In this document: in pieces, positions 1-10,365 of the stretch
How the letters are laid out: the number at the start of each line of letters is the position of its first letter
Numbering within the stretch: position 1 is the first letter of the stretch
Source: Reticulitermes lucifugus
Lineage: Eukaryota > Arthropoda > Insecta > Blattodea > Rhinotermitidae
Length of the DNA stretch: 64,000 nucleotides
Assembly: GCA_026260175.1 (NCBI GenBank)
Contig: JAKCWW010000561.1
Span: forward strand, 40,798-104,797
Direction: 5' to 3'
The notes under the pieces: generated by a model
Database searches by the model: none
Told to the model about the DNA's origin: nothing
What the model saw: the letters and a program-made list of their open reading frames with translations, nothing else
Position numbers and translations under genes: made by a program

Positions 1-342
1 TACACCGCTTTATAGCGGAGAGATTAATGGCGGAGTTATTGTACGTTAAATGGATTAGATTCAAGCACTTTTTTACAATAGCACATAAGGTATTTTATAT
101 CTACATATTTCATGAACAGTACTGATATGTGTTTACATTACCATCATAAATATTATTTTAATCATCATTTGATATCGTGGGCAAAGAGGAGCTTGGGAGG
201 TATTGCGTATGAACTCAACAAATTTAATTTCGTAGCAGGCAAATATTTCTGTTGTATTTAATTCCGTTGCATAGGGGGAAGCAGACGTATAGCTCCTTTC
301 ATTCTTAACCTTGCCACTAGATAGAGGTGCGTTGTCATATTC
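1..342. other. No gene seen
   Basis: AT-rich sequence without a reading frame or repeat I recognise. It lies upstream of the SINE-like copy. Confidence 0.6.
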
Positions 343-560
343 ATGCCTCAGTCACTGTATGCTTGGGGAAAGAGTTTATGGTGCCTATTGGATAGGAGGA
401 TGAGTGGGCCCCAAAGCCATTCTGGACGTGTTTGGAGAAGGGAAAATATCTTGCCCCTGCTGGGAATCGAACCACAATTCCTGGGTCGTCCATCCCGTGG
501 CCTAGTCGTTACACTGTCCACACTATCCCGGCTGAACATTCAGCGCACAATAGTGATTTT
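300..560 (-). repeat. tRNA-derived SINE, copy 1
   Basis: On the - strand the sequence GGTTCGATTCC (463-473) is an exact RNA polymerase III B box. The body (about 335-440) is shared with 9085-9210 and, inverted, with 13690-13800, including the TTGGATAGGAGGATGAGTGG-type segment. This fits a tRNA-headed SINE family. The family name cannot be given from sequence alone. Confidence 0.6.
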
Positions 561-719
561 GCAGCTGGGGGGCCATTGCGTGTATTTAGTGTTTATGTTC
601 TTACTTCTAGTTCAATTCTGTCCACGTCTGTGGCACATAACCTTAATTATGCGCGAATTTGAAGGAGTGAAACTCAGAATATCTGAAAAGCACTTATCTG
701 TCCATTCCAAACATCTAGC

Positions 720-1384
720 ATGAAGTATTATTTTTTTTTGTCATTCTTCTCGTATGGGCTACCTTCAGATAAATCTAATGCCCAAGTATGCACAAATCCC
801 GGGCAACTAAGTTTTGTACGGTGGCGCCTGATATTTGTGGCTCCTTAGTACGAAACTTGCTTCTTGTCATCCTTCAGGCGCCTAGAATTTTGAGGTGGCG
901 GCTACATTATGGTTGCATTTATAAAAGTCCGAAAAAGTATTGATAGGATCTTAGTAGCCCGAAATGAAATTTATTTTGTGTTGTTTAAATTGAGACCAGA
1001 TATTTATCGTAGACCCGTTTGAAATTTCTTGTACAATTTTCTTCAAATTGTGAAATGGGCATATTCAAGTTTCTGTACCCTAAGAAAGATTATTTGTCAT
1101 GCTTAGATTTATGTTGTATTTTTGCCACGTAAGAGTCGACAAATTCCATTTAGTTACATTTTACCATACCAGTAACCATTTAAATAATTTCTGTCATGGT
1201 AAGAAAGTGTATAGAATGTAACGAGAGCTGATTGTATAAAGATAGCTAATATATTCTTAAAGAATTTGGCCAGGTTCTGATATTTAGGAGTGACAGCAAC
1301 AGATCAAAATTCCAGTCACATAACAGTTTAAAGCAAGATAGGCGCTCACTCTTCTGGGGGATATTAACGCGACGTAAGTTGATA
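720..1384. other. No gene seen
   Basis: AT-rich unique-looking sequence with a T run near 730 and no supported coding or repeat feature. Confidence 0.55.
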
Positions 1385-1393
1385 GCTGTGACC

Positions 1394-1510
1394 GACGTTT
1401 CGGGTCAAACTGTCGGGCCCATCTTCATGAGTCAAGCAGTCCACGAAGACAGCTTGGACTGCCTGGTCCTTGAAGATGGACCCGATACGTTGTCCCGAAA
1501 CGTAGGTGCG
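1394..1510. repeat. Palindromic repeat, CGTTTCGGG family, copy 1
   Basis: The left arm CGACGTTTCGGGTCAAACTG, followed by CCCATCTTCATG, is mirrored by GGTCCTTGAAGATGGACCC and TTGTCCCGAAACGTAGG. The centre is near 1448. The same layout recurs at 33685-33830. Confidence 0.7.
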
Positions 1511-1734
1511 AGGTACCAACCTACGTCGCCTAACATCCCAGAAGAGCGAAGGCCTGAACTACACTGCGGCGGAAGCCTGAAATCTCGTAAAGCAGGTTCT
1601 GTTTTGGAAATGCTTGCTACCACTCTGTTCACATTTGTTCCTCATCTACCTGCTGTTTGAAAACTTTAAGAGCTTTAATTTTTGCCTCTAAGTTTTTGCG
1701 GTTGGAATTTGCTCTCTCATATTAAGGGAGGAAA

Positions 1735-2140
1735 TTTGACGGAGGGTGTTTGAGAACAGGGTGATGAGAATGTTTGGACTTAAGGGAGTAAGTAACAGGA
1801 GGTTAGAGAAAATTGCACATTGAAGACTGGGTAACTTCACTGTTCACCAAAGATTGTTTAGATGATCTAATCAAGGAGAATGAGTTGAGTGGGGCATGTA
1901 TCACGCGTGGGTGATGATAAGAGAACTGCATACAAAATGTTAGTTGCAAAAACTTGAATTAAATAGACCGTTTATGAGGCTTGGGTATATATATATATGG
2001 GAGGATAATATTGAAATGGATCGTCCTTAAGTGACTCGAGATAGAGGCTAGTGGCAGGCTCTTGTAAACACGGTGATGAACCGTCAGGTTTCTTGTCCAA
2101 GTGAGTTAACGCCTAGCTTCTCAGGAAGGATTGTGCGCCA
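1735..2140 (+). repeat. Decayed LINE 3' end
   Basis: One frame reads RVFENRVMRMFGLKG, followed later by GRIILKWI-like text and a tail resembling VNTVMNRQVSCP. This is the end of an insect non-LTR ORF2 that recurs at 48575-49070 and 62395-62810. Frameshifts and stops mark it as dead. Confidence 0.6.
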
Positions 2141-2269
2141 TGAAATTAGTTGGAAATGTTCAGTGCATTGAATGTTTACAGTTTTTAAAATGTTTTTTGA
2201 GCCTTTACGTTAAATGGTAGACCAAGCGATCCAAAAGTATTATTTTTATATGAATTTTAATAAGAACAT

Positions 2270-2600
2270 TAATATCCGTAACAATATATATGTTATGCAG
2301 ACAAATGTACACAGTATTATGTTATTTAACACAATTTTATTGAATGTTGCCCAACATGTTTCTAGCCTATATAAGGCTCATCTTCAGGGNNNNNNNNNNN
2401 NNNNNNNNNNNNNNNNNNNNNNNNNNNNNNNNNNNNNNNNNNNNNNNNNNNNNNNNNNNNNNNNNNNNNNNNNNNNNNNNNNNNNNNNNNNNNNNCCCTG
2501 AAGATGAGCCTTATATAGGCTAGAAACATGTTGGGCAACATTCAATAAAATTGTGTTATTTGTCTGCATAACATATATATAATTAAAAATGTACGGTACA
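2270..2600. repeat. Palindrome split by an assembly gap
   Basis: The arm ending CATCTTCAGGG at 2389 is repeated in inverse orientation from CCCTGAAGATG at 2496, with N bases at 2390-2495 between. The arms match for about 75 bases except for a 20-base insertion in the left arm near 2308-2328. Each arm carries a hammerhead-like core. Confidence 0.8.
2496..2539 (+). ncRNA. Hammerhead-like motif 1
   Basis: The order is CC-CTGAAGA-T, stem II AGCC/GGCT around a TTATATA loop, GAAA, CATGTT and then GGG, which could pair with the leading CCC. The core residues C3 to A9 and G12-A14 are intact. A mirror copy ends at 2389 on the - strand. Confidence 0.45.
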
Positions 2601-5310
2601 AGTAACGTATCCGTAACAATCTTTTCACGGTGAGACAGATACATGATACATGGGCAGGTACAGTAAAGATTGTAATTTTGTTCCACGCCGTAATGAATAC
2701 ACCAAGATATTGTTCATTAAAGCTCTTACGTAAAAAATCGTGCGTACATTTATTTTCTTCTTTTGCTATCCATATTTGTATTTTATATTTTTCCACCTGA
2801 CATCTACGGTGCCACCGCCGCTGTTGTTGTTTATGGCGACGGCGACAGAGATGATGAATTTGATGGGGACATTATGGAAATCACTCCTCAGTCGTGTTAT
2901 GATTTGTCAGGTTGTAGCTGAAGGTTGTGTATCCAGGTTTGAGCAACGACAATAAAGTTGTGTACTTGCGGCTTGATAAATTCATTACACCCAGTTACCA
3001 TGACACATACAAAATACGTTTTTGTCTGCATGCATGCACGCACGCACGCCTTTACGCAAGTACAAATATTTGTGTTGTTTTAGTACTGTATCAATATCGG
3101 GTAAACTGTTGAAAAAAGGTGCTGTCACTATACATTGTCACCAGAGATTTAGAGGTGACCCAACTGTGGGTCAGATTACTTTTTAAATTTTAAAACAGGA
3201 CCAGCGTAGGGATTCATTCTCTATTGCATTAGCACTTTAGATGATTTTATTGTTATCGTGCGTGATTGTGGTTTTAGTCTCTTAATCATGTAAGTTCCAT
3301 GACCGTTACGTTGTGTTCCTGTATCCACGTATAACTTAATTTGCGTTGTACGTTAAATCAACAGAGTAATTATTGCAATGTTAACGTTAAATGACAAGAT
3401 GGAAATGGAGAAACATTATGAGCAAATGTCGGATCTTTATCTCAATACGTTAAACGCTTTATTGTTGTATACCATTTTGCTGGAGCTCAGCAACAACTTG
3501 AGATTTTAATGGTTGATAAATTGTAAAAAGTTTCAAGAAACTTCCGTGCTCACTTAGATGGAAAGTGGGTGGAAATTGACAATGGAGGAAATGAATACAA
3601 AGTGTAGTAAGGTATGGGAGTGACATTAAAATGAGATGATTGATGGTCCACATCTGGCAGTCGCTGGGGATGCTGTGCACTTCCGTGTTGTTGCTGCCAT
3701 CCACTACTGTACATTCACAGTTCAAATTAATGACAAAAAGATTTATGTCTGCCATGCAAGTGGTTTGCCAGATTTCTTTTTTTTTCCCCCTGTTCCTATT
3801 TACTTTTTTTATTATTTTCGTAGCTTTCTTCTCATGCTTTACCTCACGATCTGTGGAGTTTACCTACTTGGGTAATTAGTGCCGTCAATTGCTTTCCCGC
3901 ACTGCACATGTTTGTTGTACCATCTGTTGGCGAACACAGCTGCAATTCCTGGACTCCCAACATGTAGCTGACATCTTATGTTGTGTACCTTTCCAATTTG
4001 TCTGGCTGCGCAGGCCAGTCGCGGTAATTTGACCATATTCCCTTGGGGCACTTCTTGTCCTCTTCAGAGTAAAAGGAGGCTGCTCCATCTCCTGATGAGA
4101 CAGAGTGTGGGATGCTGTAGCGGCAGCACGGAAAAGAGTCTCACAGTGTTGCTATCTCTTTCCTGCATTCTGTAACCAAGAAAGAAGAAAATTTCTAAAT
4201 GTCAATATTGACTTAAGGCAAAGTTGCTCTTGAAGTCTGACCAGAGTTTGCTGTCCATTTCCCTTGGGGCTGTTAGTATTGTCGCTTGAAGTGCTCTTTA
4301 CCAAACAAGGCACTGCTTGCCTTTTTTTTATTAAGAGGGGGCGGTCATTTATTTGTTGGTCGCACAAAATAAACTCCATGTCTTCCTTGGTAGGTGATAT
4401 CATCAAGGTCACTTCTTTAAAAAATTGGATACTGACAGATATAAATAGCAATGTTAAAGTTGAGGTTTATGTTAGGTTTGATTTCCTTAGTAACCATTTT
4501 TCGAAAACATTTGCCAGAACTGTTTATTGTGGTTTCTTCTGTTTTACTTTGAAACCAAGAAATGTAGCATGCAAATACACAAAGAGGTGGCAATGTAGAA
4601 GATTATAAAAGAGAATGTACAATATTGTCCAGTTGCATTACACGTTCAGGTGAATGCCGAAGATGGTGATTTGGGCGATCCTGAAGTAACCAACTACTTA
4701 AAAATCGCACACCGTGACGAATCTTCCAGCAGTGTGTCCATGAATCTAACAGTTTATATCTGATGTTTTGTTGGCGTGGTGGATTTTTAGACACGTTAAC
4801 TGCAGAGCATTGCGCACAAGTCTCTCTGTGGCCATGAAATGTACTAGAATCAGTAAACGGATTGCCTTGAAATTGTACTTCTTGGAGTTCTGTTAAAGTT
4901 TGTGGACACGTTTTAGTTTTATTTGAAATCGTACAAAAATAACGGACACCTGTCACGAAGACCATTTTGTGTCCCTGCTTACATCTCGAGCGTAAATCGA
5001 CAAATATTTGTCGTAACCAAAAGTATTCTGGACAAACGTTGTAGAGGAAAATGAAACAGCTTTTATATTCAGTACAGTTATTTTCGTAAGTTATGATATT
5101 CAGGGTAATTAAATAAAGGGGGACGAATACCGCAGAACTGTTAACTCTGTCCGTACATTTTCTGACTTGTGTATTCGACGATCATGACACGAAGATTACT
5201 GAAGTCTTCTCATTTTCAGCGAAGCTTCTTCCCACCTGAATTTAGATGTCTACATGTATGTGTATAAATATATATTTAATTAAAGTATATATTCGTGTTG
5301 TTACAAGCGT
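2600..5310. other. No supportable gene
   Basis: Several short frames exist, including a 120-codon one on the - strand at 4603-4965, but none resembles a known protein or shows splice support. A CACG run lies at 3036-3050 and a T9 run at 3777-3785. Confidence 0.5.
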
Positions 5311-5317
5311 TACTTTA

Positions 5318-5545
5318 CTACAATTTTTTGCACTTCTTCACCTTTTGCATTCTTCTTTGCACATTTTCAACTAGTAGTTGCTGAAATGTCTGTATTAGCT
5401 TCGCCACATGTCTCTCCATTCTTCCGCATATAACAAGTCCAGAACTGCTGAACGGATTTTCATTAAATTTGATATTGAAGAGTTTTGCTAAAACATTTTG
5501 TCCGTATATTCCAGTTTTGGTTAATAACGGATCAAAATAACACAC
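5318..5545. repeat. Dispersed repeat with CGGATTTTC block, copy 1
   Basis: The segment around ACGGATTTTCATTAAATTTG (5452-5471) and the preceding TTCGCCACATGTCTCTCC match 9500-9690 at about the same spacing (ACGGATTTTCGTGAAATTTG). The class is unknown. Confidence 0.5.
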
Positions 5546-5569
5546 GCTCTACGTTTCTGCGCGCACCTA

Positions 5570-6290
5570 GCGCTTTGGTAGACCTTGAGAAGGCATTTGA
5601 TTCTGTTGATATTGATGCATTGTGGTTTAAAATTACCCCCAAAAAAAAGGTGAGAACATCTGTCGTATAAAAGCAATGTATCAAGATATACAATTTTATG
5701 TGATATGTGGAGAGAGTCAAGTATCGAGTTGTGCGCCGCAGATAAGAGGGGTTGGACAAGGTTGTGGTTCGGGCCCTTGTCCATTTTACAGTTTTATAAA
5801 TGATATTCTGAAATGTATTGACTCAGAAGGGACACATGCCCCGGTAGTAGGAGGATTAAGATGCCGGGACTGTTATTCGCTGATGATCTTGCTGTGACAT
5901 ACTTTACAAGTTACAGACTACAAAAGAAAGTTAATTTCCTACGTAGTAGATAAATATTGTAAAAGTTGTAACGAGATGTAATTTATTTTTAAAGAAAGGC
6001 GGGAAATTAAAGGCTACTGACAGATGGAGTGTGAACGGACAGAACGTCGATGTAGCAGATACATTTAATTTTAGGAGTTATATTGGAAAGCATAGGGGGT
6101 GGAGCAAACAGAAAGCATTAGCTAAAGCAAAAGGATATCAGGCTGTTCTATCAATAGGTAAATGTTTGTCAGTGACCACTCATATAAGGGTATATACACT
6201 GGAAACTGTTAGGAAATGGTGCGTGAATCTAAGGCTAGATGTGGCAAGGGGTGTGGTAAATTTTATAAGAAATTAGTGGGGGTGCCGAGT
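5570..6290 (+). pseudogene. Decayed LINE reverse transcriptase
   Basis: The frames read LVDLEKAFDSVD (5577-5612), the RT palm motif, then GLLFADDLAV near 5863-5892 containing the catalytic ADD in the expected order. Later NGQNVDVADTFNFRSYIGK fits the thumb region. Stops and frame changes separate the pieces. It is a 5'-truncated non-LTR element. Confidence 0.8.
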
Positions 6291-6655
6291 TATGCAGCAA
6301 ATGGGTTTGCCGAAATGGAACGTGGTAGAGAGACCAGGAGAGGTAAGGTTGTTATCGGATTGTGTGTGTGGATACGAAAGATCCGGTAATGTTACGAAAG
6401 GCAAAAAGGCAATATGAATGCTAGAAGTTGGGGCTAAGGAGTTGATAGAGGGACTGTATGGTATCGGTTTAGCATTTGTGTGGAAGAAGCGACAGGAATG
6501 TAATTGAAGTGAAATAAGTAAAGTGGGAAAAGATACATGTAAATACGGAAAGACAGAATATGGTAGCAGAAGTGTCTGAAAATAGTTCATTATCACTGTG
6601 TGAAGAAACGATTTGTAAATGGGGTAAAACATCATATATATAGAATGCTGTATTA

Positions 6656-6823
6656 GGAAGGAATGAGTCGGGATAGAGTGGTTGTTGGCAAGAGTGTGGA
6701 AATTGAGAGAAATTAGAAAGATGATAAAGGAAGATGCCCGGAAGGAATGAGTCGGGATAGAGTGGTTGTTGGCAAGAGTGTGGAAATTGAGAGAAATTTG
6801 AAAGATGATAAAGGAAGATGCCC
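6656..6823. repeat. Tandem duplication of an 84-bp unit
   Basis: Two copies starting GGAAGGAATGAGTCGGG at 6656 and 6740 differ at only a base or so (ATTAGAAAG versus ATTTGAAAG). The near identity indicates a recent duplication inside old repeat sequence. Confidence 0.9.
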
Positions 6824-6918
6824 GTCACGTTTAGGTGAAGAGAATGTCAAACATGTGTTGTTGAGATGTTCACAAATAGGAAATGGAGAACAGAATTTTT
6901 AAATTTTATATTGCTTTC

Positions 6919-7405
6919 ACCGTGCATTTTTCTCACTAATTCAGTTTTTTACCAACAAATGCACACACAAAAAAAACACTCTTTTATAGTTTTATTAGTA
7001 TAGATTTATACCCCTGTCAGCACACACCACTCCATACAACACGCAAAGCAATACGCTTGCAATTGACAACAGGAACAATACCACGATTCTGTGCACAAGT
7101 AACCAACGCCGTTATTTTAAATAATTTAAACATTTTAAATCGTGACTTTAACTTATAGAAAATTATAAGTTTTACAGTTTTATAAATTTTACAAACCCAG
7201 ATGTTTTGAAAACTTATTATTGAGACAAGTGTGCCCATTGGGCCCTTCTACTAGCATGCAAGTTGAAGTGTAGTAGCTTATTAGCCCCCTGAAGATGGTC
7301 CAAGGACTGAAACACGTGTAGGGGTATAAATCTATACTAATAAAACTATAAAAGAGTGTTTTTTTGTGTGTGTGCATTTGTTGGTAAAAAAACTGAATTA
7401 GAATT
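6919..7405 (+). mobile_element. Palindromic element A, Penelope-like pLTR candidate
   Basis: It starts with ACCGTGCATTTTTC (6919-6932). The left arm (about 6937-7016) is the inverse of the right arm (7319-7404): ACCAACAAATGCACACAC against GTGTGTGTGCATTTGTTGG, and TTTATACCCCT against AGGGGTATAAA. A hammerhead-like motif sits at the inner edge of the right arm. No reading frame is present. Confidence 0.6.
7285..7324 (+). ncRNA. Hammerhead-like motif 2
   Basis: CCCC (7285-7288), CTGAAGA, T, stem II GTCC/GGAC with a 2-base loop, GAAA, CACGTG as a tiny stem III, TA, GGGG (7321-7324). Stem I CCCC/GGGG closes the fold exactly where a type-I hammerhead would have it, with cleavage expected after TA. 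Confidence 0.5.
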
Positions 7406-7496
7406 TTTAAATAAAAAATGGTTGACTGTGAAGGAGGAAGTAGCTTATGAGACAGTAGCAAAATGTGCTAACAGTGCTGTGTTTATAGATCTAGGT

Positions 7497-7952
7497 CGCT
7501 CCCTCTCAACCTTTTATGTAGTGCGGGCAACTTCGACATAATTTGGTCTGCATGCGGTCAGCATGTAATTCAATACTCATAATGAAGACTGAACAAGTAT
7601 ACGTATATATATATATATATATATATAATTTTAGTGTCTGTTTTCTATACATTTGCAATAAAAATATACTGATAATAATAGAAACAATTGATTGCAAAAA
7701 GATACGAGTAATCCACTACATGGACTAGTGTGTCACTACTTTTAACACATTTTTACAAAGTGAATTAGTAATGTAATGTATGTCTCCTATAAATAAACAG
7801 CTCATAAGTTTTAAAATTGCTTCGGCGGCCTGTCTCGGCTTTACTAGGGAAAGTGTTAACAGACGTTTTCTTACTTCGAAAGTCTCCTCGGGCAACATAA
7901 CGCTGTGTCGCAGGCAACGTGTTGCCCGCGAGCTACGGGTTAAGCGGGCCTG
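7497..7952. mobile_element. hAT-like non-autonomous element, copy 1
   Basis: The flanks ATCTAGGT (7489-7496) and ATCTAGTT (7953-7960) form a 7/8 matching 8-bp target duplication, as in hAT insertions. The body matches 50345-50776, sharing TTTGGTCTGCATGCGG and GTAATGTAATGTATGTCT. The right end reads GCGGGCCTG. A TA microsatellite has expanded inside near 7603-7628. Confidence 0.7.
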
Positions 7953-7960
7953 ATCTAGTT

Positions 7961-8985
7961 AGAAATTTGGACAAAGTTAAATGTAAGTGGTTTAATAAGA
8001 TAAAACTTTGTAAATATGTATTATTGGCGCAGGGGCTACCATCGTGACAACCCGGGGTTAATCGGTCGGTAGTCCCAAGAAAAGGATGAACTAAACTCAA
8101 TAATAATAATAATAGTTATTATTATTATTATTAAACGTGTGTATGAATCAAAATGTGTGTATGTAATCTCTATATATGTATAAAATATCGGATATGAATT
8201 ACACCCCGGTTGTGGTTACAATTTTTCTGTTCTCTGTGAGGTACGCGCTGATGCTGACGAAACAGGTGAGCATCAAACATATAATACAGTTAGACCACAC
8301 GGCAGCGCTCCGATCGGTATGATTAACGCTTGGCCTGCTCTAGGAATAAAGAAACGACCGACCAAAGAGACCGTGGAATAGCGCATGAATATTATGCTGG
8401 CGCGTCGTATGACATGTTAAGGGGTGTTTCGTATGAGGTACGCTCTGAGGACGAAGGGTGTAGAGCATTGAGACAAATTCAGAACTACGGAGTATGGATA
8501 CGAGACATAACCATGTGTCCAATGCTAACCGTTACCACAAAAGTGTAATCATTCAGGAACCAAGCTATACAGTGCTCTTCCATCGAACTTTAAAATCAGA
8601 AAACATTATATAAAAGTAAGTCAGCCAGCATGGAAAGATTATCTCGTAGCTCATTCTTACTGTGCAGAATTTTTTTATGCAACTGTAAGCTGTTGTGTTC
8701 ATATTATTAAGCAATTTTTGACGCATATATCTTACTATATGTATATTATTACTATATTATATGTCTGTGTGCATTTGTTGGTATAAATTGTTCAATTGTT
8801 CAATCTTACTATATTTTGGCTCGTACAATATGATATAGCTACACGATGAGTATGAAGAGCTGTACAAGTCACAGGTTTCATGTATGTATTGAATTTTATT
8901 ATAGTAATGTTATGACGTCGTTGTACTGTAAAGGATGTCCGGGGTCTTAAATTGATGCATCATTCACTTTGTACTTGTATCTATT
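7961..8985. other. No gene seen; AAT/ATT fold-back
   Basis: An AAT run directly followed by an ATT run (8099-8132) makes a short palindrome. Two related segments near 8238-8275 and 8430-8470 contain GAGGTACGC followed by CTGATG or CTGAGGACGAA. No gene is visible. Confidence 0.5.
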
Positions 8986-8987
8986 AA

Positions 8988-9215
8988 AAGGTAAAGGTAA
9001 AATTGTCCTTGTACACGCCTGAAGGCTTACAAGAGGAGTGGAGGTGTAACTCCACTTGTTATTATCCACAGCACTGGATAGAGGTGAGTGGTCTGCCTTA
9101 TGCCTCGGCAGCTTTACCTCCGGGGAAAGAGCCCCCGGTGGCCATTGAATAGGAGGCTGAGTGGGTTCCAGAGACGTTCTGAACGTTTTCGTGAGGAAGA
9201 AAAATGTCTTGCGCT
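8988..9215 (-). repeat. tRNA-derived SINE, copy 2
   Basis: It shares its body with 300-560 (GGGGAAAGAG, AATAGGAGGCTGAGTGGG, CGTTCTGAACG) and with the inverted copy at 13690-13930, including AAATTGTCCTTGT against ACAAGGACAGTTTTGTCC. Confidence 0.65.
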
Positions 9216-9499
9216 TGTATATACAGTATTCGTCAGTAAAGACCAACACAGTACACAGTGCGTTACACAGAACAGAATTGAGTTATTATTTTTGCAACAT
9301 GTTTCGGCGATGCTGGATCATCATTAGCAGCAGCAGCATGTAGAATGCATAGCTGAAATTACGTTAGTGTTAGATTCACTTAGGACAACAGTCAGAGAAA
9401 TATTAAACCGAAGTGTGTGTTCCATAACATGCAGTATATTGTGTTGGTCTTTATCGAAGAATGGTCAGTGGAACGTACATATATACTCGTCTTCTGTTC

Positions 9500-9690
9500 A
9501 GTTCATTTTAGGCGTTTTCGCATACTCTCGAAAAGAACCTGTTAGCTTCGTCGTGTCTTTCTCTGCGTCCGTCTGTCCGCATGCATCAGCCCGGCTCCGA
9601 CTGGACGGATTTTCGTGAAATTTGATATGGGAGACTTTTGTAAAAATCCAAATTTGGGTAAAATCGGACAACAATATAGGGCACTTAACA
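9500..9690. repeat. Dispersed repeat with CGGATTTTC block, copy 2
   Basis: It matches 5318-5545 in the segments TTCGTCGTGTCTTTCTCTGC, GGACGGATTTTCGTGAAATT and TTTTGGTAAAA-like positions. The class is unknown, and no reading frame survives. Confidence 0.5.
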
Positions 9691-9919
9691 TGAAGGCCTA
9701 AGTACGTCGTATTGTTGCCGGCGACATAAAATTGCCATAAAGACATTGTTTACAGCGTCATGTAGCGCACACATCGCAAAAATGCAAAGGGAACGCAATG
9801 TCGCCGTAAAATTTATCGTATAGCGGCAACACCCTAACGTGAAGGTAATACGTCCGTCTTTGCGCATTCAACCAGTTACGCGAACGCGCCGCAATGTAAC
9901 ATTATACGTACATTGCCTA

Positions 9920-10365
9920 TCTTACAACACTCAGTCCAACAAAATGCTCTATATTGTTTCCAGATATTTTATATTACAATATCACGTTGAACACTGCTAC
10001 ATGTTTCGATCTTATCCTTCCTTAAATGCGTAAGCTGTCTCCAAAACACTGTATACCAGGATCCATTATACAAGAAACGCCTACATTTTAACTGGTTGAG
10101 TTTTTTTCATCTTTTTATTGTGTACATGGATTGCTAGTTCGTTTTAGTGAAGTGTTACTTTAATTTTATTCTATTTTTACCGTGCATTTTTCGAGTATAG
10201 CATTTAGTTGGTGAAAAACATTGTCTATATTACTTTAATGTGATTCCCTGATGATGCCATAAGGGATCGAAACATGTAGCAGTGTGCAACACGATATTGT
10301 AATATAAAATATCTGGGCACAATATAGTGCATTTTGTTGGACTGAGTGTTGTGAGTTGTTCGTCG
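9920..10365 (+). mobile_element. Palindromic element B, Penelope-like pLTR candidate
   Basis: The left arm (about 9923-10014) is the inverse of the right arm (10262-10353): CACTCAGTCCAACAAAATGC against GCATTTTGTTGGACTGAGTG, and CTACATGTTTCGATC against GATCGAAACATGTAG. ACCGTGCATTTTTC lies between them (10179-10192), followed 55 bases later by a hammerhead-like motif. Confidence 0.65.
10244..10281 (+). ncRNA. Hammerhead-like motif 3
   Basis: CTGATGA, then a GATGCC/GGGATC stem with one mismatch and an ATAA loop, then GAAA, CATGTA, GC. The core bases are intact, but stem I is weak. Confidence 0.4.

Noticed and set aside
463-473. Possible tRNA gene on the - strand
   Set aside because: Only the B box is convincing. 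The cloverleaf does not close and the flank is a dispersed repeat, so a SINE is the better reading.
2214-2686. Frames running through N bases
   Set aside because: They exist only because the gap is translated as unknown residues.
4603-4965. 120-codon frame on the - strand
   Set aside because: No similarity I recognise, no ATG context or splice partners, and an isolated position in repeat-rich DNA.
8238-8470. CTGATG..GACGAAAC segments as intact hammerheads
   Set aside because: The core is incomplete (CTGATGC, or GAAG in place of GAAA) and no stem I is apparent.
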